From Pycnococcus provasolii (taxonomy: Eukaryota; Chlorophyta; Pseudoscourfieldiophyceae; Pseudoscourfieldiales), in NCBI GenBank assembly GCA_049487715.1, contig CP150555.1, positions 310,001-374,000 of the forward strand: DNA of 64,000 nt, read 5' to 3'. Below the pieces are notes generated by a model. That model was not told the DNA's origin. It saw only the letters and a list, made by a program, of their open reading frames with translations, and did not search any database. Of this stretch, positions 18,944 through 29,792 are shown in pieces. Numbering within the stretch: the first letter of the stretch is position 1; every line of letters begins with the position of its first letter. The position numbers and the translations under genes are program-made.

Positions 18944-19823
18944 GGGGCAAGGCCCAAGGGGGGGTGCTGCTAAAGGCTTTATTACCGTAGGGACCAGGCG
19001 GCTGTTATTACCTTACGACCAATCAATCAATAATATTTCGACCTCATCACATCACCTTCAGTCAGGATGTGACAGCACTACGGCAGCACACCTCTCCCTT
19101 TATGGCTCTTTTAGTCTTTTGGACTTCTTGCAGCCCCGACCTAATATTACCCGGTAAAGGTAGGACTAGTGGTCAACTTGCCGATAGAACTATTTTTTAG
19201 TGTCGTAGGACCACCTGTCCGACGCCCTCCGCCAGATCTTCCTCCCGTATGATCCTCCGTCCGGCATTCCGGCAACGGCATTCCGGCAACGGCATACGGC
19301 AACGGCATACCTCAACGGCATCCCACCTAGGAAATACCTCGTAAAGGGTTACGGGCAACGCCATCCCTCCCTCCGGCAGGCTATCAGCCTATCTGGGTCT
19401 CCCATAACGTAACCTCGAGGGCAGCCTGGCATGTGTTGCGCCCGGGGAAAGCCTTCGAAGTTCGAAGCCTTTTGCCCTTTTCTCGTTCTCGCCCCCTCCT
19501 CTTCTTCTTGCTCCATTCTGGCGCTCTTGCACGGGCGTTCACATTCCCACTCTCAAGCCATCGAACCTCTTGCGTTGGTGCTTGAGTTTACCAGCCTGCG
19601 TGGTGGTGGTGTTGTGCACATCGACTTCAGTGCATTGACAACAACAACCAGCATTAGCATCATCTCTGAAGGAAGTGAGTGGGGACGTGCTATCCCTTTT
19701 GTTGCAGGTAGTAGTAGTACGCGTCGCACCTGCTTCGTCGTGGTGAGGGTTTCGCACCTGCCGACTTCCGTGCGTACGGGCCGCTGAAAGGAAAGCGCGA
19801 GCTCACTCTCACTCGCAATCAGA
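18944..19823. other. Intergenic region between divergent genes
   Basis: No gene is supported. It holds a short tandem array at 19259-19325 and leader sequence for the receptor-like gene. The open frame 19431-19787 has no motif. Confidence 0.45.
19259..19325 (+). repeat. GGCAACGGCAT tandem array
   Basis: Five degenerate units of CGGCATTCCGGCAA / CGGCATACGGCAA / CGGCATACCTCAA, 12-14 bp each. Confidence 0.8.
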
Positions 19824-22800
19824 ATGAGATGCGCGACGCGTGGGAATGTCGTTGCTGCCATCGCAGTTCTTCTGGCGATGGCCGGTGCGACGTGGCCCGA
19901 GCCGAGCCTGGCCGAAACCATCGTCGACGTTGCGACGTTCGCGCAGCTTAAGGCGGCTGTGCACGATAAGACGAGCGGGCCGAGCACCTTGCGAATCACA
20001 AACGACATCTACTACCCGACGGATGGATCTGTGCCCCAATATGGAATCATCCTCAAGTACGCCGTGCGTATCGTGGGCGCGTGCTCCTCGACGTCGCTCG
20101 TCGTATCCGGCACGGTATCCGCCGGAACGTGTATGCTGGACGCGAAGGAGGTGGATAGGCACTTCGATGTGATTACGACTCAGTATAGTACGGCCGAGGT
20201 TGTGTTCGAGAAACTCGCTCTCGTCAACGGCAAGACACCAGGGAGTGGAGGTGCTGTCCTTGCCTTCGAGACGGGTGCGACTCGCTTTGAGGATGTGCTC
20301 TTCAGGGATAACACGGTTAAAAGAAAAGGAGGGGCGGTGTATGCATATGATAGCGGCAAGGCGACATTCTCTTCGTGCCGCTTCCTGCGAAACAAAGCGA
20401 AAGGGGGAAATTATCAGGTGCGTTCCTCCCTTCTTTCCCCCATCAACCTCATTCTGCCTTGATTCACCACTTGACCTCTCGCGGGCCTTACCACCACCGT
20501 CTGTCAGTTTGTGATTTGGACGAGCGACGGACTGCGGTTCGGTACATGCGCTGGGTGGGCGTGTTGTGTGTGTTGATGCGTGCGATATACCTACCTGACT
20601 GCTAAACCTTTAGCGTATGGCGACGACGCCATTTGCGCTCTGTCGCTATTATAGCTTTGCTTGCCTTGTTTTGCCGGAACGACTCGAGATATACACCACT
20701 AACGCAATTCCCGCACACTTACGCTACGTTTCCACTCGATGACGCATGCTGATATCTTCCGTCGTTCCGAACTACAGAATGGAGGTGCTGTTTACACGGA
20801 ATATACGGCGTCGAGTTTTACGGCGTGCTCGTTTGAAAACAATGAAGCACAGGTACGTATTTGTCTTACGAATAGGCGATTGCTCGAGCGAACACACGCA
20901 TCCATACTCTTTCTCTCTCTCAGGCTGCCGTTGTTGTTACTGCGGCTTTCATACTCCGTCGTGATGGGTATGGTCGCGGGACTTACTTCGCGCACGGCGG
21001 CGACGGCGGCGGTATTGGCGTCTGGCGATCGACGCAATCATCATCATTTCTTATGGAAAAAGAACGAATATACTTTGCTTGATGATGATAGGCATCCTCG
21101 GACTGCGCTGCTTGGTCTCTTCGGAGAAGGCACGCCGTCTGTGATCGGTGCTGCTGCTATGGACTCTCACTTGTGAATGCCGTCATCGTCTCTGACGTGC
21201 ATCACGAATGATCATCATGAAAAGATGTTCCGACATGTGAACGGACGCTGCGTATCTACAATTGCGCACAGTCGCCTCCGCCTTGGTGGTATCGCAGCGT
21301 CGATGCTTGTGGCTGTTGTTGAATCTCGTTCGAACGTCGCAGACGTCCAAAGCTGCACTTCGATATGTACGTGCGGACAGACGACGATCAACGACAACGG
21401 CAAATGATTGAAGCTCACCTCATCACAACAAGATACTACGTTGGTTCCAGGAGTGGATCGTTCGTTTTGTCTTTGTCGTTCGCGTACGCAGCCAGGCGCC
21501 TACCGTCAAGGTCGCTGAGCCAGCCAGCTGCATCGCCATCACCGCGACAGCGCGATATCACATGAGTCATGACTGACAGCAGCAGCAACAACAACAACAC
21601 GCCATCACTTGCGACGAGGAGTGGCGGTAGCACCAACGATAGCCTCTTTATATCCGAACGCGTATCATGAAGGCGGCGGGTGGAGAGGTGGAACAACCAC
21701 ATACAAGAACAACGACGCTAACAACGACTCTCCCACACACACCTACACACATACGCCACACTTGCCTAATGGCTGATGATACCCGTAAAACTATCACAGA
21801 ATAGAGGAGGCGCGGTGGACTGCTGGGGATCCTCGTCGACGTTCACGTCGTGCACGTTTAAGGGCAATCGGGCATTGGAGTGGGGAAACCTATGGGCACA
21901 ATGTGTTGGTCGAGGGGCAGTTCCTCCTCCTCCTCCTCCGCCTCCTTCTACGCATGCACGTTCCTCGACTTACTGAGTGATCCCGATCATGGTGTGACGA
22001 AATATACGGGCTATGGTTCTGATTCCTCCTTCACGTTCTACGACAACGCGCCGCCGCTTCCTCCAGGTATGGTGCTTCCACCACCATCGCTGACGTACTC
22101 GTACAGGATAGGCTCGTGGTCGTCGTGCTCGTCGTCGTGTGGAGAGGGCATGCAGACGCGCTCGGTGACGTGCTATCGCTCCGACGGGCAGAGCGTGTCA
22201 GACTCGTACTGCTCGGAATCTAAGCCGTTAGCTTTCATTGCATATCAATCGTGCAACACGCAGGGTTGTGCAAAGAAAAAGGGGAACGCTGCTGCTGGCA
22301 TTGCGGTCGGCGTCATATTCGCGGTGATCGTCCTCTGCGTTGCGCCGTGGGCATGGAGCTACTACAGGCGCAAGGTGGCCAAAGATGACAGAGACGACAC
22401 CGTGTACGACATGGTTCCCGTCCAAGTCGCGAAGGCTCAGGAAAACTGCCTTGAGGATTTCTTTTCCTTTGGTAGAAAAAAACCAAGTGCCGGGAGCAGG
22501 AAATTTCACACGATGGACTACGCGGTGCCTCCTGGAAGCAACACGCTCGCCCCGATTCTTGTTACCGTCCCAGACGGCATGCCTGGCGCTGGCCAAGAGT
22601 TGCAGTGGAAGAAGCCGCCCGCATTTAGCAGCGGTACCGTCGTGAGCAACATCACGTACTACTACGACGACGATATTCCGCCAACCTCGTCGACGCCAGA
22701 AGAAGCGAGGACAACAAGTCCACAGGAAGTCGAGACGATGCCAGGTGGCGTCGCCACGTTCGTGTGCACCAACCAAGTGCTTGCGCGCGCATCCGCAGAT

Positions 22801-23334
22801 GTGAACGACAAGCTTCCGCACCTTGAAGTTAACAAACTTGCAGAGGGCGTACAAATACTCGCGTCTGAGGAGGGGGATGGCAAGTGGTTGCGCTGTGCAT
22901 CCGAAGGCCGGTTTAAGGGCTTCTACTTCCCGTTCTACCACCCAACCTCAGGCGGAGCCATTTTCAAAAAACTGGATGGCAACCTCTCACCAGCATCACC
23001 AGCAGAAGACCTCGGCAAACAAGCGGTCTCCATCGAAATGATGTCTTTGACTCATGTGCCACCGCCTCCACCTCATCAGCCGGAAGTTGCCATCCCGATC
23101 CCTGGCAGTGTTGGTGGTGATGAAGAGACTGCCGCCGCCGTCGCCGAGGATGGAAAGGACATCGCGCTCGCGCTTCTCGCGAGCGTTAGACTTGACAAGT
23201 ACGCGAGCGCATTCGAGGAGCTTGGCATACGAGATGTCCGGGACTTTTTTGAAGTGACGGACGACGACCTTACTGCGTTGGGAATGTCGGAGCTGGAGAA
23301 GCGGCGATTCAAGAGTCAAGTGCAATCAAAGTGA
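19824..23334 (+). CDS. Receptor-like membrane protein: PMP-type repeats, TSP1, SAM
   Basis: Predicted exons: 19824-20417, 20778-20852, 21800-21879, 21921-23334. All introns are GT-AG; the last would be only 41 bp. Exon 1 has a signal peptide (VVAAIAVLLAMAGATW) and a beta-helix start with GGAVLAFETGATRFEDVLF and GGAVYAYDSGKATFSSCRF. Exons 2 and 3 are each one further coil starting N(G/R)GGAV. Exon 4 completes a coil (SASFYACTFLDLL), then a thrombospondin type 1 module (GSWSSCSSSCGEGMQTRSVTC), one membrane helix (AAGIAVGVIFAVIVLCVAPW), and a cytoplasmic tail ending in a SAM domain (LLASVRLDKYASAFEELGI to ALGMSELEKRRFKSQV). The layout is of a surface adhesion or sensing receptor. The 947-bp second intron may hide another exon. 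Confidence 0.75.
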
Positions 23335-23452
23335 AGGGCTAGGGCCAAAGGGGGGGAGGACAACAGCCAATTCGAAACACACACACACACACACAGATGT
23401 AAGGAAACTTAGTGGTGTGTAACCAAGAGAGGGGAGAACAATTAGGGTAATG

Positions 23453-23475
23453 GGTTAGGGTTAGGGTTAGGGCTA
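23453..23475 (+). repeat. Telomere-like repeat upstream of RRP40
   Basis: GGGTTAGGGTTAGGGTTAGG followed by GCT, 58 bp before the RRP40 start codon. Confidence 0.95.
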
Positions 23476-23532
23476 CGCCTCTCCTTTTTCCGTTCGCGCC
23501 GCCGCCGCTCGTCCTTCCGTCGCATTTTTCCC

Positions 23533-24393
23533 ATGGCGTCGTCATCACCACTGGCAGTCCACCTCCCCGGCGTTTACGTCGCGCCCTCGTCATCTCAAGC
23601 TCAAGTAGGTGCGATATCGGGCCTGCTTGCTCCTGCTCCTGCTCCTGCTCGTGATAATGATGATGATGCCGACGACGACGACGAGCACAACCTTTCACCT
23701 CCTGCTCCGAGCATCGTGTGCGTCGGTGCGGGAATCATGCCGTCAGAGTTAGGGTTAGATGGCAAGCAGATGACGGCGTACGTTGTGCCCGTGCATGGGA
23801 GATACACGCCAAACGACGGCGACGGCGTCGTCGGGGTGGTGGTGGACCGGTACGCAGAGGAGGTGAAGGTGTCGTTGGGACCGCACGCGGCGTTCCCGGG
23901 CGTTCTGTCCCTGCTCGCATTCGAGGGAGCGACGAGGAGAAATAGGCCGCGCATCAACGTAGGCGACGTCGTGTACGCCGTCGTCAAGGATGCGGGACGG
24001 TACGAGGAGTGCAGCCTCGCGTGCATGCACGAGGCGGACGGAAAAGCGCACGGACTCGGCGTGCTCGCAGGTCAAGCGGTGGCTGACGGAGGCGACAAGG
24101 GAGGAAATGCGAGCACTTCCGCCGTCATCGGCGTGTCGCTCGGGCTTGCGCGGGCTCTTCTCGACGCACCACCATTCACAAAGACGACGGGAGCAAGCGG
24201 CGTGCTTCGCGCGATCGGCAAGCGCGTGCCGTTTGAGGTGACGGTGGGAGCCAACGGCCGCGTGTGGATCGCGGCGGAGTCGCATGCTACCGTGAGCGCC
24301 GTCGCGCAGGCAATCACGGCCTGTGAAGGAGTTGCCGCCTCCAGACGAGTCGACGTCGCGCTGGAGATTTTGTCGTCAGTTATTTCCGTGTAA
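23533..24393 (+). CDS. RRP40: Exosome complex subunit RRP40
   Basis: 286 residues, close to human EXOSC3. RRP40 is one of the three S1/KH cap subunits of the RNA exosome that guide RNA into the channel for 3'-5' decay and processing in nucleus and cytoplasm. Evidence: an S1 domain with YVPVHGRYTPNDGDGVVGVV, then FEGATRRNRPRINVGDVVYA (the RNRP..VGD signature), CMHEADGKAHGLGVL, and a KH domain with LLDAPPF, IGKRVPFEVTVGANGRVWI (NGRVW motif). An Asp-rich low-complexity insert is present near residues 40-55. Gene is intronless and complete. Confidence 0.93.
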   Translation: MASSSPLAVHLPGVYVAPSSSQAQVGAISGLLAPAPAPARDNDDDADDDDEHNLSPPAPSIVCVGAGIMPSELGLDGKQMTAYVVPVHGRYTPNDGDGVVGVVVDRYAEEVKVSLGPHAAFPGVLSLLAFEGATRRNRPRINVGDVVYAVVKDAGRYEECSLACMHEADGKAHGLGVLAGQAVADGGDKGGNASTSAVIGVSLGLARALLDAPPFTKTTGASGVLRAIGKRVPFEVTVGANGRVWIAAESHATVSAVAQAITACEGVAASRRVDVALEILSSVISV

Positions 24394-24438
24394 AATCAAT
24401 TTGTTATTAGCAAATAAATACAAAAAAAAGCCTCGCTG

Positions 24439-25003
24439 TTAGTCCATCTCGTCAATGCAAGCGTGGTTGATTGTTGGAATGAATGTCTTAACCGGCGTCG
24501 GCGCTGGTGCTTCAGCCTCTGGAGCCTTCGGTCTTGACATCAACGAGGCAGGTGCTGGCGATGTAGACGACAAGGGAACGTCGCGGTAATATCCCACACC
24601 CGACGAGCCGGTGCGGAAAACATACCCAGGCCTTGCGCCCGTAAACTTTGACGAGGCGACAAAGTCGCCAGCACCACTTTCCACTGCATCCTCTCCATCC
24701 ATCGCCTCGAGCGCAGGCATTTCGAGCAACTCGTCCTCGTCGTCGTCGTCGTCGTCGTCGTCATCGTCGTCGTCGCTTTTGCCCGGTTTCGAGTTTGCAG
24801 ATGGCGGTGCCACGGCTGAGAAGCTCACCGACTTCTTCTCTGTAGGCGCCACAGCGTCGTCGGATGATGTTTGCGGTGGTGGCACAGCGGGCGGATTTTG
24901 TGATTCGTGAATTTCACGCCATCGGCGCTGATTTTCCGTCTCCTCTGCAATACTCGCCGTCTCCTCAGGTTGGGCCTGCGGCATCGACGAGTAAGACGGC
25001 TCT

Positions 25004-25035
<32 letters not shown>

Positions 25036-26519
25036 GTCCTCGCTCTTGATCTCTTGCACAAGCGCTGGTGCATCCGATGGACTTGGAGTTGTCGTCGGTG
25101 TCGCCGCCACCGCCGTCGTCGTCGATTCCGGTGGCTTAGAACCGCCACCACCTCCTGCTGCTTCGGCAGAGTTACCTCGAGAACGCGCTTCGCCTTGTCG
25201 AACTTCGCCTTACCTTCGTCGTCCTTCACGGCGCAGGGTAGCTTAAGCTCGAGGCAGTAGAGATCCGGCTTCCTCAGCTTGAGCGTGGTGGACGTGACGT
25301 CCAGCAGAACGTCCGCCATACTCTTGCACTTTTCCAGGTGCACGCGCACGATGAGCACGCGTCGCTGCTTTCTTCGCACATCCGCCTGGTACGCCGCCTC
25401 GCCGGCGCTCGATCCCGACCACGCGGATTCGATGTCCACCGCCACGTCGCGGTGCACCATCTCGTAGCGTGGCTCCGCCTCTCCCAGCTCATTCACCTTA
25501 GGCTCTTGCTTGGCCGGCGCCTTCTGCTGCAGCTTCAGCGCATTGTCGAACGAGAAGGGCGACGGCTTGGACGCGTCCGCCGCTGGCTGCGCATTCTTCT
25601 CCGCCTGTGCAACCTTTTCGGCCACATCGCGCTCCGCGTCCGTCGCAGGTCCATGATTGTCCGGCTTGATGCGGTCGCCCGGCTGTGGCTGCTCGCTCGA
25701 CTTGTCCGTGCGGATCGCCTGCACGCTCGGATTTCCGTCGTGCGCGTCCGTCTTGTACACCGTCTCGCTGAGAATCGTAGCCTTGTCCACGTCGAGCTTT
25801 CCACCGCGCTTGCTTGGCGCCTCGTTTGCGAGGTCGCCATTCGCGTCGAGTTCGTCGGAGTAGAAGTGCTTGTCGACGTTTTCCAGGGCCACCTCGACGA
25901 GCGCCTTTTTGAGCGCAGGTTTTCGCACTGCGTCCTCGAACGTCTTCGTTCCCACGACGAGGTCGTGCACGGTGCACTGTAGCTTAGCTCCCTCAGGCAA
26001 CTCTGGCATGTTTGACGGCGGCACGGGCGCGGGCAGGCGCGGCTCGTTGTCGAGCGTGTACTCGTCGCGCGAGCTACCAAGGCTGAACGGCAGGCTGAGG
26101 TTCGACCCTCCCTGCGCCGGCACGAGCTCGTAGTCTTGCACCTTTTCGCTGTGGCAGATGTTGACGTAAACGGTTCGCTTCGAGGTCGCCTTCTTCTTGG
26201 CGCCTTGACTTTTGCTCTTCATCTTCGCGCACGTCTTGATGCACAGGCCAGCCTTGGGCATGATGAGTTCGACGCCCTTGCCGTACACGTCCTCGACGCG
26301 CCCTTCCGACTCCACCTGCCTGAGGTACATGTCGTTCTCCATTCGGTTTCTCGGGTCTGAGATCTCCTGCACGTAGTCGCCGAACATTTTGAGAAACTCC
26401 GGGTCGCTGAACGCCTTGTTGAAGTTCTTGGCTTCATCCTCGCTGAGGTTGAGCTTGTCGACCGTCTCTGACAGTTGCTTGCGTTCGTCGGAGGACAGAG
26501 ACGGCGGCATGGTGGGCAC
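24439..26519 (-). CDS. Kintoun/DNAAF2-like PIH protein (frame break inside)
   Basis: Cytoplasmic factor for preassembly of ciliary dynein arms, working with HSP90/HSP70. N-terminal PIH domain: FLKMFGDYVQEISDPRNR, YVNICHSEKVQDY, FEDAVRKPALKKALVEVALE, then a PIH CS-like domain: EPRYEMVHRDVAVDIESAW, LIVRVHLEKCKSMADVLLDV, LRKPDLYCLELKLPC, KAKRVLEVTLP. The C-terminal part, with NQRRWREIHESQ, a long Asp run and FTGARPGYVFRTGSSGVGYY, is in another frame (24439 to about 25150). A 1-nt shift or an unseen intron near 25130-25190 joins them. The shift sits in a GGT/GGC-rich stretch where a sequencing slip is plausible. The gene implies that the organism builds motile cilia. Confidence 0.82.
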
Positions 26520-27046
26520 GAGTGGACGTGTCGAGCTCTTGGTGATCGCACGTTTTGATCAACGAAGAAATGAGCTGCAAGGAGAGTCGTCTGAGGAGCC
26601 GCGGCCGTGTGCCGTCTGGTTTTATGCATGGGAAGCTTTGTCGTCTTCCAGAAGAAGAAGAGGAAGAAGAAGAGGAACACGACGACGACGACGACCGGAC
26701 GACGATGCAAGAGTAAAGTTTGTTGCAAGCAAGGTGGTCATCGTGCGAAATAAACTAACCTTAGCGATGGGCGATCAGCTTGACGATGCGTGCCATCATT
26801 GATGTGTGCTTGCCATCACGATGACACGATGTTCCTTCCAGCTTTACGCACTTCGTATTGTAGTGGTAAGAATAGGGATGGTAAAACTTTTTAGTGCGAT
26901 ATTTGGTGGTGGTGTCTGAGGTGGTTGGACATGTTTGTCACATGAGTGAAAAGTACGGTACATACAACGTTCGCTTAATTACAACAGTGTCATTCATTGT
27001 CAGGGATTCTAGCAACTCAGGTTCACGTGAACCGAAGCGACGACGG
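26520..27046. other. Intergenic, upstream of kintoun-like gene
   Basis: Contains GAAGAAGAAGAGG and ACGACGACGACG microsatellites (26650-26700). No gene seen. Confidence 0.45.
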
Positions 27047-27751
27047 CTACACGGCGACCGTCTCGCGCTGTTCGACTTCGACGCGAAGGAGGTCGAGCGG
27101 TTTGTGCTGAACAAATAATGCCGTGACGACGGGGTGCAGACGCCTTCCTTGGATTTCTGTTCCGTTGTTTGCGGCTTGTGCGACGTCTGCGGCGTCGAAC
27201 CATCCAAAGGCGGTATGTTCGTCGTTCAAAGTGGGCGTCCATTTTGACGTCTCTTCATCATCGCACTTCACGGCGAACACGACGTATTTCTTCTGAAGAC
27301 GTTTCCCTCGGTGCGTGACCATTCCTCCTCGCGCGAGTGCCGTTCCATTCGCAAGCTCGGTCGCCGCGGAGGGCGGCACGGCGCCAATCTCCTCCGCGGT
27401 TTCACGAAGCGCCGCCGCAAACGACACAGACAAAGGTGACGACGACGAGCGCCCATGTTCACCACCAGCATCATCCGCCTCATCCAGGTTACCTCCAGGC
27501 AGACCCCAGGTGAACGGGTGTCCACTGGTCGCCGACCTTAACAGTAGAAGTATGCGTGGATGCAAGACCCAGGAGAGAGAGGACACCAGCAGAAGACCGG
27601 CACCACGCTTCTTCGACGAGTCAGAATGAGAGAGAGATTCCGCCATTGGTTCGTTCAGCGCCATGACGACTTTTGCTTGCTGGCGTTGACGATGGAAAGA
27701 AAGGGGGGGGAACAGGACAGGTGGCAGGTGGCAGGTGCCGAAACCCGGCAA
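27047..27751 (-). CDS. Nudix hydrolase
   Basis: Hydrolyses a nucleoside diphosphate linked to another group. The Nudix box is present but stretched: GLPGGNLDEAD starts it and AALRETAEEIGAVPP ends it (RETAEEIG carries the metal-binding glutamates), with about 20 extra Gly/Ser residues between. Later FAVKCDDE and HTAFGWFDAADVAQ fit the fold. The start may be internal (MALNEPMAES, 27663), because the first residues overlap a telomere-like repeat and look random. Divergent from the MPDU1-like gene with a shared 180-270 bp upstream region. Confidence 0.82.
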   Translation of the reverse strand: MPGFGTCHLPPVLFPPLSFHRQRQQAKVVMALNEPMAESLSHSDSSKKRGAGLLLVSSLSWVLHPRILLLLRSATSGHPFTWGLPGGNLDEADDAGGEHGRSSSSPLSVSFAAALRETAEEIGAVPPSAATELANGTALARGGMVTHRGKRLQKKYVVFAVKCDDEETSKWTPTLNDEHTAFGWFDAADVAQAANNGTEIQGRRLHPVVTALFVQHKPLDLLRVEVEQRETVAV

Positions 27752-27762
27752 GGGAACCCGAG

Positions 27763-27812
27763 ACCTAACCCTAACCCTAAACTCTAAACCCTAACCCTAA
27801 AACCCTAACCCT
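27763..27812 (-). repeat. Telomere-like repeat in a divergent promoter
   Basis: CCTAACCCTAACCCTAAACT then CTAAACCCTAACCCTAAAAC and CCTAACCC, between the Nudix gene (minus) and the MPDU1-like gene (plus). Confidence 0.95.
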
Positions 27813-27934
27813 TTCCCCTGCCGCAAGTCCCCCGGGGGGGACCTCTGGTGGACCTCTTTACCGTTCTTGGGTTCTGCTTTCTGATCAGTGTTCCCACCAA
27901 CAACAATCTTCCCAAGGTACTTACGGAAGAAGCA

Positions 27935-28664
27935 ATGGCGTCCTCCCACTCCACGGGCTCAGTTGAATGCGTCGCCTTTGATCGTCTTGTTAAGTTTATT
28001 GTGGGAGCACATTATCAGCTTATCCCTCCCTCCTCCGCCCTTACTGCTCGCACTTTCCGTTAGGTTTCTGGGATATGGCGTCGTTTTCGGATCGCTCGTT
28101 GTGAAAGTGCCGCAACTCATCCGCGTCTACCGAGCCAAGTCAGCAAAAGGACTCGCGCTCACGACATTCGAGCTGGAAACCGTCGGGTACACTGTCGCAG
28201 CCCTGCACTCGTTTCACCTCAACATGCCGTTCAGCGCGTACGGAGAGTGCCTCTTCCTGCTCGTGCAAGACGCTATCCTCCTCGTCATGCTGTACACGTA
28301 CCAAAAAACACCCACAACACGCATACTCGCGCCGTGCGCACTGTACGCCGCATTCGTGGGCGCGCTCGCTCTAGCAGGATGGCCGATGCACGTACTCGCG
28401 ACCATGCACGCAAGCACGTCCGCGCTCTTCGTCGCCGCGCGCGTCCCGCAAATCGTCACGAACGCCAAGCAGAAAAGCACCGGCGAACTGTCGTTAATCA
28501 GCGTGGCACTCAACTGGCTCGGAAACCTCGCGCGCATATTCACCACGATGCAAAGCCAGGCGGCTGCGAGCGTGCTCGTAGGACACGTGCTTGGCACGAT
28601 GTGCAATGGCGTGCTGTTGGCGCAGATTTTGCTCTTCAAGCCAAAGAAGAAGAAGGCTCTGTAA
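27935..28664 (+). CDS. MPDU1-like PQ-loop membrane protein
   Basis: Predicted exons 27935-27993 and 28064-28664 with a 70-bp GT-AG intron. Splicing gives VAFDRLVKFLGYGVVFGSLV, which restores the conserved family start; without it the reading frame begins in unrelated sequence. 219 residues with two PQ-loop repeats: VKVPQLIRVYRAKSAKGLAL and ARVPQIVTNAKQKSTGELSL, each followed by hydrophobic helices (seven in total expected). The Lys-rich tail KPKKKKAL suits an ER protein. The family (mannose-P-dolichol utilisation defect 1) is needed to use dolichol-linked mannose and glucose in the ER. TGTAA overlaps the stop codon. Confidence 0.85.
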
Positions 28665-28700
28665 CCTAAAGTGTTGTTTTTTCTACAAGTGAATGATACA

Positions 28701-29678
28701 TCAAGACTTGAGCAGTGTTCTCAGTCCCAAGAATGCCATGCCGCCGCCGAACGCCCCTTCGAGGGCACCGTCAGGCGCATTAATAGCGCACCGCGCACCT
28801 ACGAACGCGCCCGCCGCAGTCCCCACCGCGAGCACGGCGCCCATGCGCGGCCGAACATTCCCAAGCTGGTGGTGCGTCGCCAGCGCAACGGCGCTTGGCA
28901 CGAACATGGCGGCAAGGCTCGTAGCAACGGCACTAACCTGAGGGAGGTCCGTGAATAGCGCCAGCACCGGACTCACGACCGTGCCACCCCCAATGCCAAG
29001 CAAGCCACTCGCAAAACCAGCGATACCACCTGTGGCGGCAAGCAACGCAACGCGCGACGCGTCCATCGGCTGGCGCTGCTCGGCGGCGCCACCTTCTCCC
29101 TGCGACTTTTGCCGAAACCAGTAGTGCTTAGCGGGCACCAAAGGTGCGGCTGCGCAGAGGAATGCACCCAAGCACTTCTTAAGCGCAGACTGCGATAGAA
29201 CGGTCGTGGCACGCGCTCCAGCGGGGGCGGAGAGCACCGCGGTCGCGGCGACGATGGCGGCGGCAGGCACGTCCACGGCGTCCGTGCGCACATACTGTGT
29301 CGTGGAAATGGCTGACGTCGCAAGCACGGCAACGAGGCTCGTTCCAGAAACGACTTTCTGCGCGACTCCCTGGCACGACGTAAGAGCAGGCACGATGAGC
29401 ACGCCCCCACCGACGCCGACGACACTCCCGAAGAGTCCAGCGACGAGCCCGACAGGAAGTGCGAGCGCATCGGCACGCGCATAGCCGTCCGGTGGTGGTG
29501 GTGGTGGAGGTGGAGGTGGTGGAGGTGGAGTTGGCGTGGAGAAGCCACGCTTAATACTACTACTGAGAGCTGACCTACTACGCATCAGGAGGGCTGACGA
29601 CAGCGCCATCATATTGGAAAAAGTAAAAATGTGTCCGAGCTTATCTCCCCATAACAGGCCGGGCGTGACAGCCAGCAA
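28701..29678 (-). CDS. TauE/SafE-family membrane transporter
   Basis: 325 residues, the family of sulfite or organosulfonate exporters and related anion carriers. Two halves each start with the signature: VGLVAGLFGSVVGVGGGVLI and GFASGLLGIGGGTVVSPVL, followed by VVSGTSLVAVL and VSAVATSLAAMFVPSAV. About seven or eight hydrophobic helices are visible. The N-terminal 60 residues are Ser/Arg-rich with a proline run (about residues 47-63), and could target a plastid or mitochondrion; this is inference. Confidence 0.88.
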   Translation of the reverse strand: MLAVTPGLLWGDKLGHIFTFSNMMALSSALLMRSRSALSSSIKRGFSTPTPPPPPPPPPPPPPDGYARADALALPVGLVAGLFGSVVGVGGGVLIVPALTSCQGVAQKVVSGTSLVAVLATSAISTTQYVRTDAVDVPAAAIVAATAVLSAPAGARATTVLSQSALKKCLGAFLCAAAPLVPAKHYWFRQKSQGEGGAAEQRQPMDASRVALLAATGGIAGFASGLLGIGGGTVVSPVLALFTDLPQVSAVATSLAAMFVPSAVALATHHQLGNVRPRMGAVLAVGTAAGAFVGARCAINAPDGALEGAFGGGMAFLGLRTLLKS

Positions 29679-29792
29679 CTCTTGGAGCGCAGAAAAAAAG
29701 GGGGGGATTTCGGATCCGTCGTGGAACCATTCCCCTTAACAGGAAAAAAAACATAATAAAATAGATTTTTTGTGCTTTTTTAATCCGACAAG

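Noticed and set aside
20853-21799. Possible extra exon in the long second intron of the receptor-like gene
   Set aside because: I found no GGAV-type coil with flanking AG and GT in a matching phase, so I left it as intron.
24740-24780. Serine-run coding frame on the plus strand
   Set aside because: It is the complement of the Asp run in the kintoun-like gene.
28230-28669. 140-residue frame overlapping the MPDU1-like gene
   Set aside because: Arg/His-rich shadow of the second exon; the PQ-loop frame is the real one.
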